From positions 181,020-245,019 of the forward strand of contig NZ_JAIRAU010000023.1 of NCBI RefSeq assembly GCF_020073745.1: 64,000 nt of DNA, read 5' to 3'. Source of the DNA: Nannocystis pusilla. Its GTDB lineage: Bacteria; Myxococcota_A; Polyangia; Nannocystales; Nannocystaceae. Position 1 is the stretch's first letter. Every line of letters begins with the position of its first letter. The notes beneath the pieces are model-generated. The model was not told where the DNA came from, did no database searches, and worked only from the letters and a program-made list of their open reading frames with translations. Shown piece by piece: positions 46,498 to 55,177 of this stretch. Made by a program: the position numbers and the translations under genes.

Positions 46498-49131
46498 ATG
46501 CGCGTCGACCCGAAAGCGATCGTTCGAAGGCTCAACCCGACCTGCACCTCGATGCTCGAGGCTGCGGTGTCCCACGCCGCCGGCTCCCGCTACTACGAGA
46601 TCGTGCCGGAGCACCTGCTCGCCGCCATCCTGAACGGCGAGGACACCGACGCGGCGAAGATCCTCTCGCACTTCAACCAGGACGCGACCCGCCTGCGTCA
46701 GCGCGTGCAGCGTGTGCTCGAGTCGATGCGCACCGGCAACGCGGGCCGGCCCGTGTTCGCCGAGACGCTCTTCCAGTGGCTCGAGGACGCGTGGGTCGTC
46801 GCCTCGCTGCAGTGGGGAGCCGGCGAGATCCGCACCGGCCACCTCATCCAGCAGTGGTGCGCCCGCGGCCACCGCTACAGCGCCGAGACGCTGGCCGAGC
46901 TGGCGGCGATCGACCTCGAGACGCTGCGCAAGGACCTCGAGGGCATCACCGCCGGCTCGAAGGAGGCCGTGCGCGCCGCCGCGGCTCCGGCCGCGGGGGG
47001 CGGCGGCGGAGCGGTCGCGGCCACGCCGGTCGGCGCCGGCGAGCAGGCGCTGCGCCGCTTCACCTCGTCGTACACGGAGAAGGCCCGCGAGGGCAAGATC
47101 GACCCGGTGTTCGGTCGCCACCAGGAGATCCGCCAGCTGGTGGAGATCTTGATCCGCCGGCGCAAGAACAACCCGATCATCGTCGGCGAGCCCGGCGTCG
47201 GCAAGACCGCGCTCGTCGAGGGCCTCGCGCGCGCGATCGTCGAGGGCGACGTCCCGACCGCGCTGCAGGGCGTCGAGCTGCTCGAGCTCGACATGGGCCT
47301 CATGCAGGCCGGCGCCGGCGTGCGCGGCGAGTTCGAGAAGCGCCTCAAGGCCGTCATCGAGGAGGTCAAGTCCTCGCCCAAGCCGATCGTCCTGTTCATC
47401 GACGAGGCCCACACCATCGTCGGCAACAAGGACAACGACGCCACCAACATCCTCAAGCCCGCGCTCGCCCGCGGCGAGCTGCGCACGATCGCCGCCACCA
47501 CCTGGTCCGAGTACAAGAAGTACTTCGAGAAGGACGCCGCGTTCGCCCGCCGCTTCCAGCTCGTCAAGGTCGACGAGCCGTCCGAGGAGCAGGCCCTCGT
47601 GATGCTCCGCGGCCTGCGTGACACCTACGAGCGCACCCACTCGGTGACGATCCGCGACGAGGCGCTGATCGCCGCCGCCAAGCTGAGCCACCGCTACATC
47701 TCCGGCCGCCAGCTGCCCGACAAGGCGGTCGACCTGCTCGACACTGCGTCGACGCGCGTGAAGATCGAGCAGGCCTCGCGCCCCGAGGCGATGCTGCGCC
47801 TGGATCAGGACCTCGCGGCGCTGAGGCGGGAGATCGGGGCGCTCGAGCGCGAGGATCGCGAGGGCAACCTCGTCGACCTCGCCCGCCTCGCCGAGCTGCG
47901 CGACAAGCTGCGCAGCGGCGAGGACGAGCGGGCCGCGCTCGAGAAGCGCTGGCAGGACGAGAAGGAGGCGCTCGGCGCGGTCGACAAGGCCCGCGAGGCG
48001 CTGCGGGCCGCCGGCGACGCGGCCACCGACGAGCTGCGCGAGGCCAAGCGCAACGCCGACGCCGCGCTGATCGCCGCCGGCGGCGAGGAGCGCCTGATCC
48101 ACGCCGAGGTCGACAGCGACGCGATCGCCCGCGTCGTCTCCAACTGGACCGGCATCCCCGTCGGCAACATGAAGCGCGACGCGATGGAGAGCCTGCTGCG
48201 GCTCGAGGACACGCTCACCGAGCGCGTCAAGGGCCAGCCCAACGCCGTCAAGGTCGTGTCGGAGACGCTGCGGATCGCCCACGCCGGCATCCGCAACCCG
48301 AGCACCCCGATCGGCGTGCTGCTGTTCGTCGGCACCAGCGGCGTCGGCAAGACCGAGACCGCGACGGCGCTCGCCGACCTGCTCTACGGCGGCGAGCGCT
48401 TCATGACGACGATCAACATGTCGGAGTTCCAGGAGAAGCACACCGTCTCGCGCCTGATCGGCTCGCCGCCGGGCTACGTCGGCTACGGCGAAGGCGGCGT
48501 GTTGACCGAGGCGGTGCGCCAGCGGCCCTACTCGGTGGTCCTGCTCGACGAGTGCGAGAAGGCCGACCTCGACGTCATGAACCTGTTCTACCAGGTGTTC
48601 GACAAGGGCATGCTGTCGGACGGCGAGGGCCGCCTCATCGACTTCAAGAACACGATCGTGATCCTCACCAGCAACCTGGCGTCGGACGCGATCATGAAGC
48701 TCACCGACAACGGCCTGACCGCGCGCTCGCCCGAGGAGTTGGTCGAGGCGATCCGGCCGACGCTGTCGAAGCACTTCAAGCCGGCCCTGCTGGCGCGCAT
48801 GTCGATCGTGCCGTTCCAGCCGCTGCCGCCCGCCGTGCTGCGCGAGATCACCGAGCTCAAGCTCAAGGGCCTGCGCAAGCGCCTGTTCGACAGCCACAAG
48901 ATCGAGGCCGAGGTGCTCTCCGAGGTCTACGACGCCATGGCCGCGCGCTGCAACGAGGCCGAGACCGGCGCCCGCAACGTCGATCACATCCTCCGCGGCT
49001 CGCTCATGCCGGTGCTCAGCCGCAAGCTGCTCGAGACGTTCGCGGCCGGCCAGCAGCCGAGCAAGGTCCGCATCGGCCTCGGCAAGGAAGGCGAGGCCTG
49101 GGACATCACCTTCGACCCGCTGCCGGAGTGA
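46498..49131 (+). CDS. tssH: T6SS disassembly ATPase ClpV (TssH)
   Basis: 877 residues. Clp N-domain (1-150; LNPTCTSMLEAAVSHAAGSRYYEIVPEHLLAAIL is the ClpV rather than ClpB form). First AAA+ domain with GEPGVGKTA (about 228-236) and DEAHTI, a coiled middle region, second AAA+ domain with GTSGVGKTE (about 611-619), LLDECEKA and the C-terminal D2-small domain. ClpV recognises contracted TssBC sheath and recycles it. The gene follows hcp on the plus strand. Confidence 0.97.
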   Translation: MRVDPKAIVRRLNPTCTSMLEAAVSHAAGSRYYEIVPEHLLAAILNGEDTDAAKILSHFNQDATRLRQRVQRVLESMRTGNAGRPVFAETLFQWLEDAWVVASLQWGAGEIRTGHLIQQWCARGHRYSAETLAELAAIDLETLRKDLEGITAGSKEAVRAAAAPAAGGGGGAVAATPVGAGEQALRRFTSSYTEKAREGKIDPVFGRHQEIRQLVEILIRRRKNNPIIVGEPGVGKTALVEGLARAIVEGDVPTALQGVELLELDMGLMQAGAGVRGEFEKRLKAVIEEVKSSPKPIVLFIDEAHTIVGNKDNDATNILKPALARGELRTIAATTWSEYKKYFEKDAAFARRFQLVKVDEPSEEQALVMLRGLRDTYERTHSVTIRDEALIAAAKLSHRYISGRQLPDKAVDLLDTASTRVKIEQASRPEAMLRLDQDLAALRREIGALEREDREGNLVDLARLAELRDKLRSGEDERAALEKRWQDEKEALGAVDKAREALRAAGDAATDELREAKRNADAALIAAGGEERLIHAEVDSDAIARVVSNWTGIPVGNMKRDAMESLLRLEDTLTERVKGQPNAVKVVSETLRIAHAGIRNPSTPIGVLLFVGTSGVGKTETATALADLLYGGERFMTTINMSEFQEKHTVSRLIGSPPGYVGYGEGGVLTEAVRQRPYSVVLLDECEKADLDVMNLFYQVFDKGMLSDGEGRLIDFKNTIVILTSNLASDAIMKLTDNGLTARSPEELVEAIRPTLSKHFKPALLARMSIVPFQPLPPAVLREITELKLKGLRKRLFDSHKIEAEVLSEVYDAMAARCNEAETGARNVDHILRGSLMPVLSRKLLETFAAGQQPSKVRIGLGKEGEAWDITFDPLPE

Positions 49132-49207
49132 TGCCATTGCCGCGCGGGCACCTCTGCGCGTGCCGAGAGTCGATCGACCCCGGGGATGTGCTTATCCTCG
49201 GGGTCTG

Positions 49208-49930
49208 ATGCTCTGGTTTGCTCGCAGGATCCCCCTCGTGACGTTCTCCGCCCTCCTCGCCTGCGGCGACCCGGGCGACAAGAACACCGAGTCCAACACC
49301 ACGACCACGAGCTCGACCGCCGCGACGACGTCGAGCGCGTCGAGCGCGACGGTCGAAGCGACCGGCAGCGGCACGCAGGGCCCGACCTCCGCCGCGACGA
49401 CGTCGACCGCGACGACGACGACGGGCACCACGGCCGAACCGACCGGCGGCTCGAGCAGCAGCTCCACCGGCGGCGGCGCGTGCTCCAAGCAGGGTGAGCC
49501 GTGCGACGACGGCCAGGCCTGCTGCGCCATGCTCCACTGCTGCGCCGGCGTGCCGGTCCCGCCCGGCGAGGAGTTCTGCAGCGACAACTGCCCGATGAGC
49601 GACCGCAACGCCAAGACCGACCTGCGGGCGGTCGACCCGGGCGACATCCTCGCCCGCGTGGTCGCCCTCGACATCACGACCTGGCGCTACCGCAAGGACG
49701 CCGCCGACGTGCGCCACCTCGGCCCGATGGCCCAGGACTTCAAGGCCGCGTTCGGCCTGTGGGACACCGACCGCATGATCTTCCCGCTCGACGCCGCCGG
49801 CGTGTCGCTCGCCGCGATCCAGGGTTTGCACCGCCGCGTCGTCGCGGCCGAGGCCGAGAACGACGCGCTGCGAGCCCGGCTCGATCGCCTCGAGCGGCGC
49901 CTCGCTGCGGTGGCGCCCGAAACGCCGTGA
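49208..49930 (+). CDS. Lipoprotein with S74-type intramolecular chaperone domain
   Basis: 240 residues. Lipobox SALLAC (C19), Thr/Ser/Gly linker (25-95), Cys-rich patch (CSKQGEPCDDGQACCAMLHCC), then SDRNAKTDLRAVDPGDIL (from S131), the start of the Peptidase_S74 / endosialidase chaperone domain, with GPMAQDF and GVSLAAIQGLHRRV, ending in a coiled coil. In phage tail spikes this domain trimerises, helps fold the upstream part and then cleaves itself just before the conserved Ser. Its presence on a lipoprotein next to ClpV is unusual; a T6SS link is only positional. Confidence 0.8.
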   Translation: MLWFARRIPLVTFSALLACGDPGDKNTESNTTTTSSTAATTSSASSATVEATGSGTQGPTSAATTSTATTTTGTTAEPTGGSSSSSTGGGACSKQGEPCDDGQACCAMLHCCAGVPVPPGEEFCSDNCPMSDRNAKTDLRAVDPGDILARVVALDITTWRYRKDAADVRHLGPMAQDFKAAFGLWDTDRMIFPLDAAGVSLAAIQGLHRRVVAAEAENDALRARLDRLERRLAAVAPETP

Positions 49931-49973
49931 CGGTCGCGGCCCCCGTGCCCCAGCTCACGTCGATGGATCCTTG

Positions 49974-49983
49974 GGACATGTCC
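49974..49983. repeat. Palindrome GGACATGTCC
   Basis: The same 10-mer that surrounds the start codon of the VKOR fusion (22689-22698). Here it lies between the S74 lipoprotein and the SIMPL gene. Confidence 0.6.
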
Positions 49984-50039
49984 TGAAAGATCGGCGGAGT
50001 GGAATGTTCGGGACGCCTCGTACGTAGGCCGCCCTCAGC

Positions 50040-50813
50040 ATGGAACCGCGCAAGCACCCCGTCCCCCTGGACCTGCGACCCTTCGGCCTCCTCGGCGTCG
50101 GCGTCGCCCTGGTCCTCGCCACGTACATCGCCAGCAGCACCTGGGAGCGCGTCCGTGTGCGCCCGGCGGTGCGCACGATCCAGGTCACCGGCTCGGCGAA
50201 GAAGCGGATCGTGTCCGACTTCATCGAGTGGACCGCGACCGTCGAGGCCAACGCGGCCGACCGCACCGCGACGTACCGGATCCTCCACGACAACGCCAAG
50301 CGCACGCAGGAGTTCCTGGTCAAGCACGGGGTGCCGAAGGACCAGATCTGGCTGTCGTCCGCCAGCGTCGACCCGTCGTACGAGACCGAGTACCACGGCA
50401 CCGGCGACAACCGCGTCGAGAAGCAGGTGATGACGGGCTTCGACGGCGTGCAGGAGATCAAGGTCCGCTCGAACGACGTCGCCCTGGTCGAGAAGATGTC
50501 GCGCGAGGTCACCGAGCTGCTCGAGGAGGGCGTGACGGTCAGCTCCGACGCACCCGAGTACTTCTACACCAAGCTCGGCGACGTCAAGATCGAGATGCTC
50601 GCCGAGGCCTCCCGCGACGCCCGCACCCGCGCCGAGAACATCGTCGCCTCCGCCGGCGGCGCCGAGATCGGCTCGCTCCGCACCGCCGACATGGGCGTCA
50701 TCAACGTCAACCCGGCCAATTCGACCGCAGGCTCGTGGGACGGCAACAACGACACGTCCTCGCTCGAGAAGGACATCATCACGATCGTCCACGCGACGTT
50801 CGAGCTGAAGTAG
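50040..50813 (+). CDS. SIMPL-domain (DUF541) membrane-anchored protein
   Basis: 257 residues. N-terminal helix (about 15-33) as signal-anchor, then TIQVTGSAKKRIVSDFIEWTATVEA, the opening strand of SIMPL/DUF541 domains, and the typical AEASRDARTRAENIVASAGGAEIG helix. Family members such as E. coli YggE are periplasmic or outer-membrane-associated and linked to oxidative stress; precise role unknown. Last intact gene before the decayed segment. Confidence 0.88.
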   Translation: MEPRKHPVPLDLRPFGLLGVGVALVLATYIASSTWERVRVRPAVRTIQVTGSAKKRIVSDFIEWTATVEANAADRTATYRILHDNAKRTQEFLVKHGVPKDQIWLSSASVDPSYETEYHGTGDNRVEKQVMTGFDGVQEIKVRSNDVALVEKMSREVTELLEEGVTVSSDAPEYFYTKLGDVKIEMLAEASRDARTRAENIVASAGGAEIGSLRTADMGVINVNPANSTAGSWDGNNDTSSLEKDIITIVHATFELK

Positions 50814-50852
50814 GGCAATGCGACTGCTCGAGCCGCGGGAGGAACCAGTCGA

Positions 50853-51560
50853 ATGAGCGCGGCGTCGATCCTCGGCGTGGGAGCACGCACACCTATTGGC
50901 GTCACTACGGCGAATACCGCGCTGCCCCCAAGCGGCTCTACTTCGAGGTCACGACGACCTACCGAGAGATCCTGGACGCCGTGAGAGAGCAGCAGGTGCC
51001 GACGAACACCTTCCTGCAAGTCCAACTGACTGCAGACAAAGAGCTCATGCGGGAAGCCGAGGCTCTGCCGGCTGGGATCTATACGGCTCGCCAGGGGGCG
51101 CGAAGTCGGGGCTTTACCTATTGGTCGAGATCGAAGGAAAGTTTCACTGCCTCGCTCATTTCTCGACGAGCTGTTTGTTCGGCTGGTCGATTGGCACCGA
51201 TTCCTGTTTGCCCTCAAGTCTGAGCCAGATACACCGCTGGTCGAACTTCCGTTCGACATGGACCAGCGTGTCGCATTGACTCTGCGGAATTGGTCGGAGG
51301 TTTTGCCTCCGGAGCGTCGAGAACTCGTGAAGATGCAGATCACCCTCTGGATCGCAGATTGATAGCCGTTCGGCGTCGTCTTGCAGCCGGAACGTATCCG
51401 GCTGCTCCAGCAGCCTGGCGTGACACGAGCGCATCGCGGGCCGTCGTGGGCGCCCTGGACCTGCAGCTTCTCCGAGGCGCAGGCCGCGGAGGAGCGCGAC
51501 GCCGTCGGTGTGCCGTACCGCGGCGACTGGTCGATGCGCCGCATGTCCGGCGGTGCCTGA
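50853..51560 (+). pseudogene. Remnants of degraded genes with frameshifts
   Basis: A strong ribosome-binding site (GGGAGGAACC) precedes ATG 50853, which starts MSAASILGVGARTPIGVTTA. This resembles the N-terminus of beta-ketoacyl-synthase-like proteins often found near myxobacterial T6SS genes, but the frame soon loses sense. Overlapping it in another frame is RLYFEVTTTYREILDAVREQ and about 55 more protein-like residues. These continue in a second frame as KSGLYLLVEIEGK, then in a third as SFLDELFVRLVDWHRFLFAL down to a TGA at 51360-51362. A further fragment (LLQQPGVTRAHRGPSWAPWT and on, 51375-51560) ends at TGA. Less GC-rich than neighbours. It reads as a fused and frameshifted graveyard of one or more genes. 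Confidence 0.65.
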
Positions 51561-51635
51561 GCTGCCTCGGCTAACACCGTTCAGAGCGCAGCCTGCCTTG
51601 TGAAGCACATCTCCCTGTGTTGATCTTTTCGAGTC

Positions 51636-52994
51636 ATGATCGCCCTCGTCCCCCTCGCGCGTCCTGGCGAGGTCCTGCTCTGGGCCGCCCCGCTCCCTGG
51701 CGAGTCCGAGTTCGTCCTCGAAGACCCGCTCGCGCTCGACTACCTCGGCCAGCAGGTCGGCTACTTCCTCCTCCCGGCGCTCACGACCCGCAGCGGCCAG
51801 GCGCAGTACTTCGCCGTGGTCCTCTACGGTCTCGACCTCGCCGCGCGCGCCCTCAAGGAATATGGCCTGTCCGACGACGATGACGAGCGCCGCCGGCTGT
51901 TCGAACGCTGGGAGCGGCTGTGGGCGCTCGCCACCCTCGAATCCCGCAACGGCTCGCTCGGCCGCGGTCATCCCGACGCCATGCGCGGCGCTCGTGGCGT
52001 CGGCAAGACCTGGTTCTCCGGCGAGAAGCCGCTCCCGCGCGACTACCCGCTGATCTCCCGCCAGAGCGAACTGGGCGGCCTCGGCGCCTACCTCGTCCCG
52101 CTCCGCGACCTCGGCCTCGTCTATCCGGGCAGCCTGCGGATCACCCCGGCCGCCACCCCGATCGTCGACGCCTTCTGGGGCGAGCCCGGCACCATGCACA
52201 TGCAGCGCTTCGATAACTGGGCGTTGCACGTTCTTGCGCCGGCCACTGCTCGCATCGAGCGAAAGTTCCAGAACTTCCGCCTCGCCACCCTCGGCGAGCG
52301 CTCGCGCCTCACCAGCATCCTCGGTCGAAAGTCCCAGCAAGATCGAATCTTCGAGGCCGCCGTCGAGCGCGCCCCGCCGCCGACCCTCGCCGTCGCCCGC
52401 CTCGTCGAGCAGGCGACCCGGCTCGATATTCACGATCCGCGCGACCTGCTCGTCGCCATGCTCGCTGGCCGCTGCGGCCCCGTCGACGCCTCGCTGCGAG
52501 ATCTGCTCGCCCTCGCCCTCGCCTTCGGCGACACCGCCGTCGCCGTCCGCGACTGCTTCGACACCATCTACACCGACATCACCGACGCCGGCTTCATCGC
52601 CGCGCGCGCCCGCATCGTCGCCCAGTCGCTCACCACCGAACGCCTGGACAACCTCCGCCGCGCCGCTGCGGCCCTGCTCGCCGCCCCTCAGCTCGCGCGC
52701 CTGCAGCAGCTGCCGATGCACGGCCGCGTCTTTCTCCGTCTCGCCGAGGATCTTTCCGGCGCCACGCCCGACGCCGCCCTCGACCACATCCTCGCCTTCC
52801 ACCGCCGCGTCCAGCGCGAGCGAACCACCGGCGACAGCTGGATCGCCCAGGAAAGCGGCGACCTCCGGATCGCCCAGACCCGCTACACCGGGCACCGCTT
52901 CGAGGCCCGCTTTCCGGCCTTCAAGTTCAACATCGTCCGCAACCTGCTCGAAACGACAGGTCGTCTCCCCGCCGCGAACGGAGCGCCCCAATGA
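51636..52994 (+). CDS. Protein of unknown function, first gene of helicase/PLD cassette
   Basis: 452 residues, soluble, mostly helical. The N-terminal part (DYLGQQVGYFLLPALTTRSGQAQYFAVVLYGLDLA, then MRGARGVGKTWFSG) and PLISRQSELGGLGAYLVPLRDLGLV resemble, from memory, DUF6361-type proteins that accompany helicase/PLD systems; not verified. No nuclease, ATPase or HTH motif is obvious (the GVGKT string lacks Walker A context). Its stop overlaps the next gene's start as ATGA (52991-52994), so the three genes are translated together. A sensor or specificity subunit is a guess. Confidence 0.8.
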   Translation: MIALVPLARPGEVLLWAAPLPGESEFVLEDPLALDYLGQQVGYFLLPALTTRSGQAQYFAVVLYGLDLAARALKEYGLSDDDDERRRLFERWERLWALATLESRNGSLGRGHPDAMRGARGVGKTWFSGEKPLPRDYPLISRQSELGGLGAYLVPLRDLGLVYPGSLRITPAATPIVDAFWGEPGTMHMQRFDNWALHVLAPATARIERKFQNFRLATLGERSRLTSILGRKSQQDRIFEAAVERAPPPTLAVARLVEQATRLDIHDPRDLLVAMLAGRCGPVDASLRDLLALALAFGDTAVAVRDCFDTIYTDITDAGFIAARARIVAQSLTTERLDNLRRAAAALLAAPQLARLQQLPMHGRVFLRLAEDLSGATPDAALDHILAFHRRVQRERTTGDSWIAQESGDLRIAQTRYTGHRFEARFPAFKFNIVRNLLETTGRLPAANGAPQ

Positions 52995-55177
52995 CGAAAC
53001 GATCCGCTCCCCCGCGGCGCACCGCCCTCGAGTGTCTCGAGAGCCAGGAGTCCTGCCTCGGCGCCGTCTTCTGTTCCTACACCTTCGACCCGATCTTCTT
53101 CGAGTCGCACGTCCTGCGCGCGATCCTCAAGCTGCAGAGCGACCCCGACGAGCAACTCCCCGACTTCCTACGCGAGGGCCTGAAGGCGCTCCAGGGCGTT
53201 CCCGTCGCCTGCTTCGTGGACGCCGGCGCTCGTTCGCCCGGCCAGCGCCTTCCCTACGACCTCCGTCTCATCTTCGCCCGGGTCTTTCACCCCAAGCTCG
53301 CCCTGCTCGTCCATCACGATCATGCGAACCTGCTCCTCGGGTCAGGCAACCTCACGCGCGGCGGCTACGGCGACAACACCGAGCTGTGGTTCCCCCGCAA
53401 GCTCCGCTACAGCGACGCGAACGACGTCGCGGCCCTGCACGCGCTGCTCGGCTTCCTCGCCGGCGTCGAAGCCCTCTCCGGCGCACCGAGCCCGCAGCTC
53501 GCCCTCGTCCGCACCACCCTCACCGGTCGCCTCGCTACCGCCCCGGCCCAGGCCGATGCGCGCACCTTCCACGTCCTGCACTCCCTGCAGGCCCCGCTGC
53601 TCCCGGCCTTCCTCGAGCTCATCCCGCGCGACGCCGAAATCCTCCAGCTGGGCATGCTCGCCCCATTCTTCGAGCGCGACGATCAGCAGGCCGCCGACCT
53701 CGAACAGGTCCAGTCGCTCGTCAGCTACATCCTCGCCTCTCGCAACAGCCACGAGGCCGAGCTCGACCTCGGCTTCGGCTGGCAGGGCGGCCCGCTCGGT
53801 CCCCCGACCGTCGTCCCCGCGCTCGAACAGGGGCTCGGCCAGGTCTGGGTTCATCGCACTCCCGGCGAACCGCCCACCATCGAATACTTCATCCCGCTCA
53901 AGTGCACCACCAAGACGGTCCGCTACCTCGACCACCGGCTGAAAGAGCGCTCGTGGTCCCGCGAGGACGCCGACGAGGCCCACGCGGCGCGCCAGCTCTA
54001 TCCGGCCGCCCCGCTAATTGCTAACGGTCCCGCGCGGATCGTCGAGGCGCTCGCGAAACAACGCGAGCTGCGGACCTGGCTCCTGCCGACCCTTCGCTTC
54101 GACGACGACCGCCCGGTGCGCCGCCCCCTGCACGCCAAGCTGCTGACGATCACCACCGAACGTCGCGGCGTCATCACCACCCACATCCTCGTCGGTTCCC
54201 CCAATGCCTCGGGCCGTGCCCTGCTCCACCCGCCGCCCCACGGCAACGTCGAGCTCGCCGTCGTGCTCTCGCTCGAGGGCGCATGGTCCCTCCCCGACCT
54301 CGCGCCCGATTTGATCGCCTGTCCGCGCGACCAGCTTCAGCTCGCCGAGCCCGTCTTCCCGGCGAGCGGCGCCAACCTCGGTCACTGGATCAGCGACGCA
54401 ACCTACGACCCGCGCACGCGGGAGCTCCACGTTGTCTGGGCCGATGGCATCGCCGATGCGCCGACCTGGCGCCTCCTGTACGTCGAGCGCCAGTTGGCCC
54501 GCGGCGATGCTCCTCCGTCCGGCGAGCTCCGCGCCGGCGACTTCGACCTCCTCGCGATCTGCTGCGAGCTGACGCTCGAGATCACCGGCGTCCGCTACAG
54601 CGTCCCGATCCGCGTCACCGACCTCGGCGCCTTGCCCGTCGACCCGGTCGAAGCGCAGTACGGCCTCGCCGAGCTGATCGCCCTGCTCAGCCGGCGGATC
54701 GGCCGCGAGCGCCTGCGCCACGTCGCCACCCAGAGCGGCCGCCAGGGCACATCCGCCGTCCTCGAAACCATCTTCGGCGAGGGCTTCACGCCGACCGACA
54801 TCTTCCGCACCTGGAAAAACCTCGCCCGCGACCTGGCCGAGGAGAACATCACCCTCGCCGCGTTCCGCCACATCCTGGCAGGTCCCATCGGCGTCCGCGC
54901 CGTCTGGCAGCGCATGCGCGAGGCGGTCGGCGGCGACTTCACCCGCGAGGTCGTGTGGTTCTACGGCGCTGAACTTCTCAAGACCTTCAGCGAGCTCGAG
55001 CTCCCCGCGGACCCCGACCAGCCGAGCAAGCGCGCCGAACTCGCCCACTTCCTGAACGACCTGCGCGCCGACCTCGGCGCCCTCGCTCCCGCCATTCAAG
55101 GTCGCCCGTGGATCGACCCGATCCTGCGCTTCTATCAACCCCTGACTGCCCCGAGCGAACGCCATGACCCTGCGTGA
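52991..55177 (+). CDS. Phospholipase-D-fold nuclease
   Basis: 728 residues. Two PLD half-sites: FHPKLALLV with GSGNLTRGGYG (H100, K102, GSGN 117-120) and LHAKLLTIT with VGSPNASGRA (H381, K383, GSPN 402-405). Both keep His, Lys and the GSxN element expected of PLD endonucleases; the Asp of classical HKD is displaced. C-terminal 300 residues are a helical region of unknown type, which may contact the helicase. The combination with a SNF2-like helicase is seen in defence systems such as DISARM (DrmC with DrmD) and Dpd. Start overlaps the previous stop; its own end overlaps the helicase start by 14 nt. Confidence 0.88.
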   Translation: MTKRSAPPRRTALECLESQESCLGAVFCSYTFDPIFFESHVLRAILKLQSDPDEQLPDFLREGLKALQGVPVACFVDAGARSPGQRLPYDLRLIFARVFHPKLALLVHHDHANLLLGSGNLTRGGYGDNTELWFPRKLRYSDANDVAALHALLGFLAGVEALSGAPSPQLALVRTTLTGRLATAPAQADARTFHVLHSLQAPLLPAFLELIPRDAEILQLGMLAPFFERDDQQAADLEQVQSLVSYILASRNSHEAELDLGFGWQGGPLGPPTVVPALEQGLGQVWVHRTPGEPPTIEYFIPLKCTTKTVRYLDHRLKERSWSREDADEAHAARQLYPAAPLIANGPARIVEALAKQRELRTWLLPTLRFDDDRPVRRPLHAKLLTITTERRGVITTHILVGSPNASGRALLHPPPHGNVELAVVLSLEGAWSLPDLAPDLIACPRDQLQLAEPVFPASGANLGHWISDATYDPRTRELHVVWADGIADAPTWRLLYVERQLARGDAPPSGELRAGDFDLLAICCELTLEITGVRYSVPIRVTDLGALPVDPVEAQYGLAELIALLSRRIGRERLRHVATQSGRQGTSAVLETIFGEGFTPTDIFRTWKNLARDLAEENITLAAFRHILAGPIGVRAVWQRMREAVGGDFTREVVWFYGAELLKTFSELELPADPDQPSKRAELAHFLNDLRADLGALAPAIQGRPWIDPILRFYQPLTAPSERHDPA

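Noticed and set aside
46450..49137. 895-codon minus-strand frame opposite clpV
   Set aside because: Shadow of tssH, whose AAA+ motifs are unambiguous; the antisense product has no recognisable motif.
39226..50813. A complete T6SS cluster
   Set aside because: Only tssB, tssC, hcp, tssH and regulators are present; tssA, E, F, G, J, K, L, M, vgrG and PAAR were not seen in the window.
51156..52991. 611-codon minus-strand frame opposite the first cassette gene
   Set aside because: Its sense is lost against the plus-strand gene that overlaps its neighbour as ATGA and has even amino acid composition.
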